NCBI RefSeq assembly: GCF_937863485.1
Contig: NZ_CALMFY010000085.1
Coordinates: 1-64,000, forward strand
From: an uncultured Nostoc sp.
Lineage (GTDB): Bacteria; Cyanobacteriota; Cyanobacteriia; Cyanobacteriales; Nostocaceae
Direction of reading: 5' to 3'
Length of the DNA stretch: 64,000 nucleotides
In this document: piece after piece, positions 17,963 to 26,672 of the stretch
How positions within the stretch are numbered: the stretch's first letter is position 1
Layout of the letters: every line of letters begins with the position of its first letter
Notes under the pieces: model-generated
The model's input: only the letters and a program-made list of their open reading frames with translations
The model's database searches: none
Told to the model about the DNA's origin: nothing
Position numbers and translations under genes: made by a program

Positions 17963-19275
17963 AGTTCAATCACCGCCTTGACTTGCAGATTAGTTAAGCT
18001 AGTAGCTTCTTGGCTGGATAGTCGATTTAGTTGCACATGGACTTCCACTACTCTGGCATCAATATTGCTAGAGGGGTCAGCATTAATGACATTCTGCCGC
18101 TTTATCTGCATACCAATCCAATCTACCCTTCCCAATAATTCATGAGGTAGGGAATCGCTACTGATCCGCACTCGTTGCCCCGGACGCACTTTCTTGATAT
18201 CAGTTTGGTAAACTTCTGCTACTGTATACATTTGGTCGGTTTGACCTAAATCCACAATTCCTTCATTACCAACAGTTTCTCCTGATCGCGTATTAATCTC
18301 CAAAATTCGACCAGGTTTAGGAGCCAGAACGTATGCCTGTGCGAGTTCTGCTTTAATTTTCTCAGCGGTGGCTTGAGCGCTGTCTATTTCTGCTTGTGCG
18401 GTTGCTACATCTGTTGGACGCACTTCAGCAGTTTGGTTCAGGGTAGCTTTTGCCTCATTAATTTGCTGTTGCAGGGTGGCTGAAGTTTTGTTCTGGTTGG
18501 CTTTTGCCTCATTAATTTGCTGTTCTAGAGTGGCGATAGTTGTTCTCTGGGTAGCTTGGCTTTCCAGCAACTGCTGAGTGGAAGTTTCTGCACTCAAGCG
18601 TCTCCTGTCAACTTCCTGATTGGAAATTGCTCCTTGTTGGTATAAAGTCTCGTAGCGTTGGGCGTCAGCTTGGGCATTACCTTTCTCGGCTGTTAAGCGA
18701 GCCACTGTTGCTTTTAACTGCTGTTTTTGACCCTCTAGTTCCGCTTCTAGGCGATTAATTGTGGCTTGCTGAGTTTTGATATCTCCCTCTAGTTCAGCTT
18801 GTATACGGCTCACAGAGGCTTGCCGCGCCCCAATTTCTCCCTGTTTTGCTCCCGCTCTTACTTGGGCAAGACGGAATTTGGCTACTTGGACTTGTTTTTC
18901 TGCTTCACGCAAACTTCCTTGTAAGCGATCGCGACTGTCCATAACCGCAATTACCTGCCCAAATCTCACCCTATCCCCTTCTTTAACCAAGACTTGTTCA
19001 ACGCGATTCCCTTCATTGGAGGTAGGTGCAGAAAGTTTTATTACCTCTCCTTTCGGTTCCAACCGCCCCAGTGCTGTTACTGTTTTTACCACTAACTTTG
19101 GTGATACTGATGTCTCTTGCGGCTTCTTAGCTGTATTCTGAAACTTTTGTATCGTATAAACACTTAACATTCCTAGCAAAAAAGATGTCAGCATTGCTAA
19201 CAAAACAGGCAATCTGAAGATATTTTGGGAAGACCGCGATTCATTTAGCTTTAAGTTTCGCTCCATAGCACCCAT
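17959..19275 (-). CDS. devB: DevB-family membrane-fusion (HlyD-like) protein
   Basis: 438 residues. One N-terminal membrane anchor (about 22-42, VLLAMLTSFLLGMLSVYTI), then a lipoyl-like half (VKTVTALGRLEPKGEVIKLSAP). A long alpha-helical hairpin follows (about 135-305, rich in Gln, Ala and Glu, with repeats of QQINEAKAxxN), then the second lipoyl half and beta-barrel. This is the periplasmic adaptor that links DevCA to an outer-membrane TolC. An alternative start is Met4 at 19266. The promoter region holds two TetR-like palindromes (19293-19342). Confidence 0.92.
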   Translation of the reverse strand: MGAMERNLKLNESRSSQNIFRLPVLLAMLTSFLLGMLSVYTIQKFQNTAKKPQETSVSPKLVVKTVTALGRLEPKGEVIKLSAPTSNEGNRVEQVLVKEGDRVRFGQVIAVMDSRDRLQGSLREAEKQVQVAKFRLAQVRAGAKQGEIGARQASVSRIQAELEGDIKTQQATINRLEAELEGQKQQLKATVARLTAEKGNAQADAQRYETLYQQGAISNQEVDRRRLSAETSTQQLLESQATQRTTIATLEQQINEAKANQNKTSATLQQQINEAKATLNQTAEVRPTDVATAQAEIDSAQATAEKIKAELAQAYVLAPKPGRILEINTRSGETVGNEGIVDLGQTDQMYTVAEVYQTDIKKVRPGQRVRISSDSLPHELLGRVDWIGMQIKRQNVINADPSSNIDARVVEVHVQLNRLSSQEATSLTNLQVKAVIEL

Positions 19276-19292
19276 CTTAACTAGTGGACAAT

Positions 19293-19342
19293 AAAACTAA
19301 ACCGTATAGTTTTACTATACTAAACTAAATGGAGTAGTTTAG
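19293..19342. promoter_or_regulatory. Two matching palindromic operators between devB and the TetR gene
   Basis: Site 1 (19293-19313): AAAACTA, 7-bp spacer, TAGTTTT. Site 2 (19320-19342): CTAAACTA, 7-bp spacer, TAGTTTAG. The two share the core AACTA-N7-TAGTT and are centred 28 bp apart. A third inverted repeat (GTATAGT-TTT-ACTATAC, 19304-19320) bridges them. Their position, only 18-67 bp upstream of devB and beside a divergent TetR gene, is what is expected of operators bound by that regulator. Binding is inferred. Confidence 0.75.
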
Positions 19343-19642
19343 TCAATATCGCGTAGCTAAAGTTGTTACTAATTTGTCCTACATACCAAATTTATATAAA
19401 CAATGCATATAATTAGCCTGCAAAGGCAGGCTTGCTAAGTCTAGTCCAAAGCTTCTAGGCTATGGGCATAATATGTAGGCTCACAGAGAATTGGTATAAG
19501 CCAATGAAAGGATGAAGCCTAAGGAAAAAAAGACTTATTTTAGAGCAATTCTCTTATTGAGATTGATTGCAAAGGCGAGAGGATTTTGAATTTTAATTTG
19601 AATTCTTTTTAAGATGGTTCCACAGCACAGGATGATTAAAAA

Positions 19643-20260
19643 ATGACCCACATAAAAATCAACGAAGTTGAGCGGGAGGGTTCAAGCGATAAAGTCGAAA
19701 AAATTTTACAAGGGGCGATGCAAGAGTTTTTGGCACATGGCTATGCTGGTGCAAGCATGGATCGGGTAGCGGTAGGAGCAGGCGTTTCTAAAGCGACAGT
19801 TTACAGCCACTTTCACGATAAAGAAGGACTTTTTAAAGTATTAATGGAGCAACTAGCACGAAAGCGGTTTGAGTCAGTTTTTGGCACACAACCTCTTGAG
19901 GGAGAACCTCATATCGTCCTGCGGGAGTTGTTAACAAAAGCCTTGACACAGATGCTCAATGATAAGGAATTTCAGGGATTTCAGCGAGTGCTGATTGGGG
20001 AGTCTGCTCGTTTTCCGGAGTTATCTCAGGTTTTCCTCAGTTGTATCGCTAAACCTGGGAGCGAGATTATCAGTCAATACCTGGCTTCTCGCCAGGAACT
20101 CAATATTCCTGATCCAGAGGCAATGGTATGGATTTTAATGGGGTCAATAGTGCATTTAGTGATTGCTCAGGAGATTATGCATGGCAAAGATATTATTCCG
20201 ATGGAAAGCGATCGCTTGATTGATGCCTTGACACACTTAATCACTAAATGCGCCGATTGA
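19643..20260 (+). CDS. TetR/AcrR family transcriptional regulator
   Basis: 205 residues. The N-terminal HTH covers about 15-62, with ILQGAMQEFLAHGYAGASMDRVAVGAGVSKATVYSHFHDKEGLF matching the TetR consensus in order (split here only in description). The C-terminal ligand domain is of the AcrR_C/TetR_C_7 style (LLTKALTQMLNDKEFQGFQRVLIGE). Divergent from devBCA with 367 bp between; most likely a repressor of that exporter and perhaps of itself. The distance from the palindromes to its own start (about 300 bp) suggests the main target is devB. The ligand is unknown. Confidence 0.92.
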   Translation: MTHIKINEVEREGSSDKVEKILQGAMQEFLAHGYAGASMDRVAVGAGVSKATVYSHFHDKEGLFKVLMEQLARKRFESVFGTQPLEGEPHIVLRELLTKALTQMLNDKEFQGFQRVLIGESARFPELSQVFLSCIAKPGSEIISQYLASRQELNIPDPEAMVWILMGSIVHLVIAQEIMHGKDIIPMESDRLIDALTHLITKCAD

Positions 20261-20629
20261 ATTAGCTATCCTCCGGCGCTTATTCGGTCGGAAGGTCAAA
20301 TTCACCTTGAGTAACAGTTGACTGTTTTGTTCATAAAAGCTACAGTATTGCCTCCGGTTTTTTTCGTTCCTTACCATTGAGCCTAGAATCCCACGGCTTT
20401 ACGTGAAAACCAGCTAACACCGTGTTTTCATAGCCGTGGGAGTGTTAATTAGAGGCAGGAGGCAGGGGAGAAAGAAGACTGCCCACAAGGGGGCGGGGCA
20501 GAACAGCGCTCAAATATCAGAAGATTCCGCCCCTAATGGTGGCGGCTCGTACCGAAAATCCTTTTTCTCCCTTGCCTCTTGTTGTCAAAGGCTAGCTACA
20601 AATACATCCTCCAGCCATTGCAAGATTAA
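20261..20629. other. Intergenic with large stem-loop
   Basis: Contains the hairpin at 20390-20440 and a GC-rich stretch (20455-20570, GGCAGGAGGCAGGGGAG, GGGGGCGGGGCAGA) with no supported ORF. The GC-rich block is unlike its AT-rich surroundings and looks like dispersed-repeat sequence. Confidence 0.5.
20390..20440. repeat. 51-bp stem-loop, IS200/IS605-end-like
   Basis: Outer arms CCCACGGCT (20390-20398) and AGCCGTGGG (20432-20440); inner arms TGAAAAC (20404-20410) and GTTTTCA (20424-20430), loop CAGCTAACACC with flanks. Subterminal hairpins of this form mark ends of IS200/IS605-type elements; no transposase is nearby, so at best it is a relic or a palindrome-bounded miniature element. Confidence 0.55.
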
Positions 20630-21157
20630 CTAGGCAGGAATCACTTGAACAATTAATGAGCGTTTATCCAGCGACTGGATTTTACCTACTTGACTGAGAT
20701 CATTTGCAATTCTGTCTAGCAGTTCTCCAGCTTGGTCACGATATTGATGTTCTCGGCCTCGTAAACGAATGGCAAACTTCACTGAATCGCCTTTACTCAA
20801 CCACTCAACTGCTTTCTGAATGCGTAAATTGTAATCAGCCACACCCACGTTTAGACCGAACCGAACTTCTTTTACCGTGGGTCTAGCACTCTGGCTTTGA
20901 CGTTTTTTCTTTTGATATTGAAGCTTGCCATAGTTAAGAATCTTGGCGATTGGAGCCTCTTTGCCTTGAGAGACTACAACCAAGTCAAGCTCTAAGCTCT
21001 CGGCTAACTGTAGCGCCTCATTGGTGTCGATCAGACCACGATTGTTATTCTCATGGTCAATCAAGAAGACATGAGGTGACTTGATTTGCGAATTAATCAG
21101 TTGCTTTTGGATTGCGATAATGAATTTCTCCCAATTGTTTAACACATTATTTTGCAA
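20630..21157 (-). CDS. infC: Divergent translation initiation factor IF-3 paralogue
   Basis: Up to 175 residues. It has both IF-3 domains: N-terminal INSQIKSPHVFLIDHENNNR with GLIDTNEALQLAESLELDLV, linker with KKKRQSQ, and C-terminal VKEVRFGLNVGVADYNLRIQKA ... FAIRLRGREHQYRDQAGELLDRI. It is more diverged than the usual cyanobacterial IF-3 (for example INSQIKSP and FAIRLRGRE), so it is probably a second copy rather than the housekeeping gene. The listed start is a TTG without a ribosome site. A better one is ATT at 21121, preceded by GGGAG with 6-nt spacing. AUU is the classical, IF-3-sensitive start codon of enterobacterial infC. Divergent from an RNA helicase. Confidence 0.85.
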   Translation of the reverse strand: MQNNVLNNWEKFIIAIQKQLINSQIKSPHVFLIDHENNNRGLIDTNEALQLAESLELDLVVVSQGKEAPIAKILNYGKLQYQKKKRQSQSARPTVKEVRFGLNVGVADYNLRIQKAVEWLSKGDSVKFAIRLRGREHQYRDQAGELLDRIANDLSQVGKIQSLDKRSLIVQVIPA

Positions 21158-21354
21158 GTAATGCTAATTTAACACACCACTGAGTTAGAGCAACTTTAAG
21201 GACACAATGGACTGTAATCTGTTAGAATGCACAGCTGCGGCACTCGCTCTCAGTCTTTGCGCTACTGCCCATCCAGCCTTTCAATGATTTTTTATCCGTC
21301 CGCCTAAGACTGACGCCGCCATTGGCGACAGGCCGATGTTATTTTTGGAGTTTT

Positions 21355-22698
21355 ATGTCTTTTTCTACTCTCGGCTTGTCCAATGAAATTATCCGTGCCG
21401 TTACTGAACGAGGGTACACCGAACCCACGCCAATTCAGATCCAGGCGATTCCTGCCGTCTTGTCGGGTAGCGATTTGCTAGCTGGGGCCCAAACTGGCAC
21501 TGGAAAGACCGCTAGTTTTACCCTGCCGCTTCTACATCGGTTGTCGTCTGACAAGAGCATCAAAGGTACATCTAATGGCTACCGGCCGATCCGGGCGCTG
21601 ATTCTCACCCCAACTCGTGAACTCGCCGCACAGGTGGAAGAAAGCGTACGCGAGTACGGCAAATACTTGCAGCTAAACTCGATGGTGATGTTCGGCGGAG
21701 TCGGTATTAATCTGCAAAAACAGCGTTTGAAGAACCGAGTGGATATTCTAGTCGCTACTCCAGGGCGACTGCTAGACCACGTACAGCAGGGCACGCTGAA
21801 CCTGTCGCAGATTGAGGTTTTGGTGCTAGATGAAGCAGATCGGATGCTGGATATGGGCTTTATTCATGATATCCGCCGCATCCTCTCACTCCTGCCCAAA
21901 CAGCGACAAAATTTGTTATTCTTCGCTACTTTCTCCGACAAAATCAAGACACTGGCCGCCGGACTGCTCAATCATCCAACGATGATTGAGGTCGCACGCC
22001 GCAACGTTACTGCCGAAACGATCGCCCAGAAAGTTTACCAGGTAGACCGTGACAAGAAACGCCAATTACTTGCTCACCTGATTCGGCGAGATAATTGGTA
22101 TCAAGTGTTAGTGTTCACTCGCACTAAGTATGGCGCTGACCGTTTGGTTAAGCAGCTGGCTGAAGACCGCATTCAAGCCTTGGCAATCCACGGTAACAAG
22201 AGCCAGCCGGTGCGTACCAATGCTCTGGCAAAGTTCAAGAATGGCAGCTTACAGGTATTGGTGGCGACGGACATTGCTGCTAGGGGTCTTGATATCAGCG
22301 AACTGCCCCATGTAGTCAACTTCGATCTGCCCAATGTACCGGAAGATTATGTTCATCGGATTGGGCGCACTGGTCGCGCTGGCGCGTCAGGTGAAGCCGT
22401 ATCGCTGGTGTGCGTTGATGAATACCCTCTATTGGCAGATATTGAAAAACTGATCGAGCAGCGCTTGCCGAAGGAAGTGGTCGCTGGCTTTGGCCCCAAC
22501 TCTGATACCAAGCCTGAACCAATCCCAAATGGACGCCAACACAGACCGAAACCCCAAGGTGACAAGCGTCCGGCCCGTACTGCTAAACCGTCACCACAGA
22601 CATCGGTTAAACGTAAGGTAGCGCCACCTGCTACGAATGGCGATAAGTCTGGTGCTCGTTCGTCTGCATCGCGCCGTTCTGCTAAACGCGATCGCTAA
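21355..22698 (+). CDS. DEAD-box RNA helicase, CrhC/RhlE-like
   Basis: 447 residues. Helicase motifs in order: Q motif ([14 protein letters not shown]), I AQTGTGKT, Ia PTRELAAQ, Ib [20 protein letters not shown] (in LLFFATFSD, where SAT is normal), [33 protein letters not shown]. The C-terminal ~80 residues are Lys/Arg/Pro-rich and disordered. The FAT in place of SAT recalls the cold-shock helicase CrhC of Anabaena, so cold induction is suspected. The frame extends upstream to a TTG, but ATG at 21355 follows GGAG. The ~165-bp leader could hold a regulatory 5' UTR. Base composition is richer in GC than the neighbours. Confidence 0.92.
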   Translation: MSFSTLGLSNEIIRAVTERGYTEPTPIQIQAIPAVLSGSDLLAGAQTGTGKTASFTLPLLHRLSSDKSIKGTSNGYRPIRALILTPTRELAAQVEESVREYGKYLQLNSMVMFGGVGINLQKQRLKNRVDILVATPGRLLDHVQQGTLNLSQIEVLVLDEADRMLDMGFIHDIRRILSLLPKQRQNLLFFATFSDKIKTLAAGLLNHPTMIEVARRNVTAETIAQKVYQVDRDKKRQLLAHLIRRDNWYQVLVFTRTKYGADRLVKQLAEDRIQALAIHGNKSQPVRTNALAKFKNGSLQVLVATDIAARGLDISELPHVVNFDLPNVPEDYVHRIGRTGRAGASGEAVSLVCVDEYPLLADIEKLIEQRLPKEVVAGFGPNSDTKPEPIPNGRQHRPKPQGDKRPARTAKPSPQTSVKRKVAPPATNGDKSGARSSASRRSAKRDR

Positions 22699-23091
22699 TT
22701 TTCTTTAGCTGTTCAACTGGAAAACCTCGCTTCCATTCCTCTCTCCTAAGAGGAGAGAGGCTTTGAATTTCCCCCCATTGCCTTGTAGGGAAGGGGACTA
22801 GGGGGTTAGGTTTCGCTCTCTTCTTTTCCACATAACGTCAAAAGTCATTTCTAATGCAATACGCTTGGGTTAAGGCTAAAATCCTTTGTGAAAGTCAATT
22901 TTTTTAATTTAACCACAGAGGCGCAGAGAAGCCAGTGCGCCCTTGCGGTTCCCCGACTTGTACCCCTACGGGGAAGCTACGCGCAGCGTCTCCCTTAGGA
23001 GAAGCAACTGGCGCGACACAGAGAGAAGAAAAATGCTTAACTCAATTGTATTGATTTCTAATCAAAAGTTAGGTTGGGCGTGAGTACAAGG
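22699..23091. other. Intergenic with two kinds of dispersed repeat
   Basis: Carries an uninterrupted copy (about 22731-22815) of the repeat seen split at 8046. Further on is a host repeat AACCACAGAGGCGCAGAGA / ACACAGAGAGAAGAAAA (about 22912-23033) that has received the insert at 22930-23015. No ORF supported. Confidence 0.6.
22930..23015. repeat. Short dispersed repeat inserted in a host repeat
   Basis: Starts AGCCAGTGCGCCCTTGCGG and ends AGCAACTGGCGCG; the ends are imperfect inverted repeats (GCCAGT / AACTGGC). It shares GCGGTTCCCCGACTTGT with the copies at 8078 and 27369. Confidence 0.7.
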
Positions 23092-25032
23092 CTACAACAA
23101 CTCTGTGATGGAAAATAATCGTTGTCGGTCTATTTTTTGAAGCTTGATTTTTTCGGCGTAGAAAGCCTGATAATAAGATTGATACCGCTCTGGTTCAGCT
23201 TCTGGATCAGTTTGTTGCCATAGTTCCAAAAAGTGACGGTAGCGTTTTTCAAGCATTACCAGATCCATACAAGCGATCGCAGCTTGAACCACTTGGGGAG
23301 TCCGAAGTATTTCTTTCTGGTTTTTTTCATTTACATGAAACAAATGGGAAATTAACCCCATCTCGCTGCCAAATTCTAAGAACTGGTTTTGCAGGCGGGA
23401 AATTAAATCTGGTGGAAACGAAAAATTTTTCGTCTCTCCATCACCAGATGAAATTTCTAAAATCTGTTGCCATAAAAATCGGTGGTGGGAAAGACTAAAT
23501 TGCAAATCTCGTTCTTCTAGTTCGTCACTAATCGCTTGACGCTGTTCAGGACAATGCAAGTAAATCCGCAGTAATAAGGCTTCTGCGTGTTCTAAAAGAC
23601 TGCGTTCACTAGGAAGTGGGGAGTGGGATTTGCTACCTCCCCATGCTTTCTTCGCTGATACAGGCTTAGTGTATGTAGCCGCAGGGGGAGCAATTTGAGT
23701 TAGCAGATTTTCGACTCGTAGAGGTATAAGTCTGGTTTCTCCCAAGCTGAGTATTTCTGCACAGTAAGAAACATAATAGTTACGTGTATCGCTATTAGCT
23801 ATATTTTTAAGTAATTTGACTAGTTGCTGAGTTACTTGCTGAAAATCAGTAGCCTGTCTCAAGTCGCGGTCTTGAATAATTTGCTGAATCTGCCAGTCTA
23901 GCCAAAGTGGCGCATTTTTTAGCAATTCTCCATAATCTTCTGAAGTATGGCTATACAAGTATTCATCAGCATCTTTGCCATCGGGTAGATTGAGAATCTT
24001 TAGCTGAACTTCACCTTTGTATGCTAGTTCGGCAATTTCACCGATCGCCCGTTCGGCGGCATTAGTTCCAGCTTTATCAGCATCAAAGTTGAGTACTAAT
24101 TGTTTTGATTCGGTGTAGCGTAATACTAACCGCACTTGTTCTAAACTTAAGGCAGTACCGAGAGAGGCGACGGCGTTATTAATACCAGCGGCGTGGAGAG
24201 CGATCGCATCAAAATATCCCTCTACCACCACCGCTTGATCCTGTTGGGAAATCCCAGCTTTGGCTTGATCGAGGGCAAATAATGTTTTACCTTTACTAAA
24301 AAGTTCCGTTTCTGGTGAATTCAGATATTTAGGTTGCTCATCCGTCAGGGTTCTACCACCAAAGGCAATGACGCGCCCTTGGACATCACGAATGGGAATC
24401 ATCAAGCGATCGCGAAATACATCATAATAACCGCCCCCGGAAGTGCGTGGCTTTATCAATCCCGCTTTTTCCAGTATCTGCGCGGGCAAACGTTTATCTT
24501 CTACTAGATAGCGATAGAGAGTTTCCCAACCTGCCGGAGCATAACCTAAACCAAATTGCTGTATTGTTTCTTCTTTAAGTTGACGGTTAGATTGTAAATA
24601 TTGAATTGCCTTTTGCCCTTGTGATTGTCTAAGGGCGTGTTGATAAAACTGTGCAGACGTTGCCAGAACTTCATACAACTGCTCACGCAAAGAAAGCTGA
24701 CGCTGTAATTCTTGGCGTTGTTCGGGTAAGAGTGTTTGCACAGGTACTTGGTAACGCCGTGCTAAATCCAGCACCACGTCAGCAAAAGAACGCTTTTCCA
24801 ACTCCATGACAAACTTAATGGCATTTCCCCCAGCTTGACAGCCGAAGCAATAGTACATTTGCTTGGTCTGGCTGACCGTGAAACTGGGAGATTTCTCATC
24901 ATGAAAGGGGCACAAACCGACAAAATCTTTTCCACGTTTGCGTAAAACTACGTACTCCGAGACGACATCTACAATATCAGCCCGGAGTTTAACTTCCTCA
25001 ATTGTGTCTGGGTGCAAGCGGGGAATTTGCAT
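23092..25032 (-). CDS. dnaG: DNA primase
   Basis: 646 residues. N-terminal CHC2 zinc finger (CPFHDEKSPSFTV and CFGC, residues ~41-67), catalytic core with the TOPRIM motifs EGYFDAIALHAAG and LNFDADKAGTNAAERA, and a C-terminal helicase-binding domain. Makes the RNA primers for replication, acting with the DnaB helicase. The C-terminal half contains a lower-complexity linker (PPAATYTKPVSAKKAWGGSK). Start ATG, MQIPRLHPDTIEEVK. Length is typical of cyanobacterial DnaG. Monocistronic; divergent from the TftA-like gene. Confidence 0.96.
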   Translation of the reverse strand: MQIPRLHPDTIEEVKLRADIVDVVSEYVVLRKRGKDFVGLCPFHDEKSPSFTVSQTKQMYYCFGCQAGGNAIKFVMELEKRSFADVVLDLARRYQVPVQTLLPEQRQELQRQLSLREQLYEVLATSAQFYQHALRQSQGQKAIQYLQSNRQLKEETIQQFGLGYAPAGWETLYRYLVEDKRLPAQILEKAGLIKPRTSGGGYYDVFRDRLMIPIRDVQGRVIAFGGRTLTDEQPKYLNSPETELFSKGKTLFALDQAKAGISQQDQAVVVEGYFDAIALHAAGINNAVASLGTALSLEQVRLVLRYTESKQLVLNFDADKAGTNAAERAIGEIAELAYKGEVQLKILNLPDGKDADEYLYSHTSEDYGELLKNAPLWLDWQIQQIIQDRDLRQATDFQQVTQQLVKLLKNIANSDTRNYYVSYCAEILSLGETRLIPLRVENLLTQIAPPAATYTKPVSAKKAWGGSKSHSPLPSERSLLEHAEALLLRIYLHCPEQRQAISDELEERDLQFSLSHHRFLWQQILEISSGDGETKNFSFPPDLISRLQNQFLEFGSEMGLISHLFHVNEKNQKEILRTPQVVQAAIACMDLVMLEKRYRHFLELWQQTDPEAEPERYQSYYQAFYAEKIKLQKIDRQRLFSITELL

Positions 25033-25173
25033 TCTAGTCTATTTATGAAGTCATGGGTTGGTAATTAACACTGCGGTACATTTCCCAACTGATAGCTATT
25101 ATATTCTTGTTGTTAGACCAAAAATAATGTATAGAATTGTTTACACTTAATTGGATCAGAGGAAATACTGAAA

Positions 25174-26526
25174 ATGGGACGTATTTTTATATCAGCGGCT
25201 CATGGAGGCAAAGAAGCTAGAGGAATCGATCCAGGTGCGATCGCAGGTGGTACAACTGAAGCTAAAGAAATGATTCTGCTCCGGGATTTGATTGTCACGG
25301 AACTAAGAGCGCGGAATTTGGAAATTTTAGCAGTCCCTGATGACTTGAGTGCCGCCCAAACTATCACCTGGATCAATTCCCGTGGTCGCCGGGGTGATAT
25401 CGCCCTAGAAATTGAATCTGATGCGGCTAACAGCCCTTCTGTGCGTGGAGCTAGCGTCTTCTACATTGTTAATAATAGCGATCGCAGAAGCAATGCTGAA
25501 CAGTTGCTAGTGGGGTTATTGCGCCGTGTACCCCAATTACCGAATCGGGGAGTCAAGCCAGATACAGATAGTGGATTGGGTCGTTTAACATTCTGTCGCC
25601 AGACAACGCTTCCAGCTTTGGTGATGCAAGTGGGGTTTCTCAGCAATCCAGAGGATCGGGCTTTGTTGCAAACTCGCCGCCGCGATTTTGCTTTGGGAAT
25701 TGCCGATGGACTAGTAACTTGGAGTCGTGTGATTGACCCCACTCCTGGAACTCCGGCGGAACCAAATTATCCAGCAATTAATATCAATATTAATGGTCAA
25801 AATTACTCAGAGCAAGGAGTTTTAGTTAATGGTAATGCTTACATTCCCATTGATTTAGTAGACCTTCTGCGGATTGACCTTTCAAAAGCAGCTAATGTCA
25901 ATCGGATTACCTATCACAAAGTAGTTTATGTCAAAGCGGTCGAACTGCGAGATTTTAATGTTGCAGTCAGTTGGGATGTTGCAACTCGTACTGTCAGCTT
26001 GCGCTCAAATTTGGTGGTTTGCCCTGGTCAATTTTCGCGGGTGATGTCGAACGGTAATACTTCCGAAGTCCAGTTACAATTATTTCTTAGAAACAATAAT
26101 GAAAATGCTTTGGTAAAGTTTCCTGACATCCCAAAACTTTATCGGGAAGAAGCAGGTATAGAGGGAGTAAACTATGATATTGCCTTTTGCCAAATGTGTG
26201 TAGAAACTGGATTTTTACGGTTTGGTGGTGATATTAAACCTGAGCAAAATAACTTTGCCGGCTTAGGTGCGATCGGTGGTGGTTCGGAGGCTGCATCTTT
26301 TGCAAGTGCCAGAATTGGGGTGAGGGCACACATCCAACATTTGAAAGCTTATGCTAGTTTAGAACCTTTGGTACAAGAAGTAGTAGATCCACGGTTTCGC
26401 TTTGTCACACGCGGGATTGCGCCATTAATTGATCAGCTAGCAGGACGGTGGTCAGCAGATTTAGATTATGGTACAAAAATTTCAGCAATGCTCAAACGAT
26501 TATATGAGTCAGCAGGACTTCTTTGA
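25174..26526 (+). CDS. tftA: N-acetylmuramoyl-L-alanine amidase/glucosaminidase-like protein (TftA-like)
   Basis: 450 residues, no signal peptide visible. Residues 1-180 are an amidase_3 fold: Zn ligands His10 (AAHGGK) and Glu29 are kept, but the third ligand position (His in the usual SIHAN) is Glu81, and the catalytic Glu before VGFLSN is Gln152. The central part (about 190-280) resembles a copper-amine-oxidase-like N-terminal/stalk domain. The C-terminal part (about 330-440) resembles a GH73 glucosaminidase with Glu344 (CVETGFLRF) and NNFAGLGA. The layout is that of the hormogonium tapered-terminus protein TftA of Nostoc, involved in filament-end cell shape. The symbol is by recollection of that architecture. 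Amidase activity is doubtful given Gln152. Confidence 0.8.
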   Translation: MGRIFISAAHGGKEARGIDPGAIAGGTTEAKEMILLRDLIVTELRARNLEILAVPDDLSAAQTITWINSRGRRGDIALEIESDAANSPSVRGASVFYIVNNSDRRSNAEQLLVGLLRRVPQLPNRGVKPDTDSGLGRLTFCRQTTLPALVMQVGFLSNPEDRALLQTRRRDFALGIADGLVTWSRVIDPTPGTPAEPNYPAINININGQNYSEQGVLVNGNAYIPIDLVDLLRIDLSKAANVNRITYHKVVYVKAVELRDFNVAVSWDVATRTVSLRSNLVVCPGQFSRVMSNGNTSEVQLQLFLRNNNENALVKFPDIPKLYREEAGIEGVNYDIAFCQMCVETGFLRFGGDIKPEQNNFAGLGAIGGGSEAASFASARIGVRAHIQHLKAYASLEPLVQEVVDPRFRFVTRGIAPLIDQLAGRWSADLDYGTKISAMLKRLYESAGLL

Positions 26527-26672
26527 GTATTGAGTAACTTGTTATAGCAATTTTTAGGGTGTTAGCTTTCACCTCTGGTTTAGCATATTCTGAGGATGCA
26601 GCACAGATTGCTTATGCAATTTACCAAAGTTTAAGTAAGTTAGTGAAAAAAATTCTAATGTTAATAAATAAT

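Noticed and set aside
20436-20633. 65-codon ORF on + strand
   Set aside because: Starts inside a hairpin and runs through GC-rich repeat sequence; no coding character.
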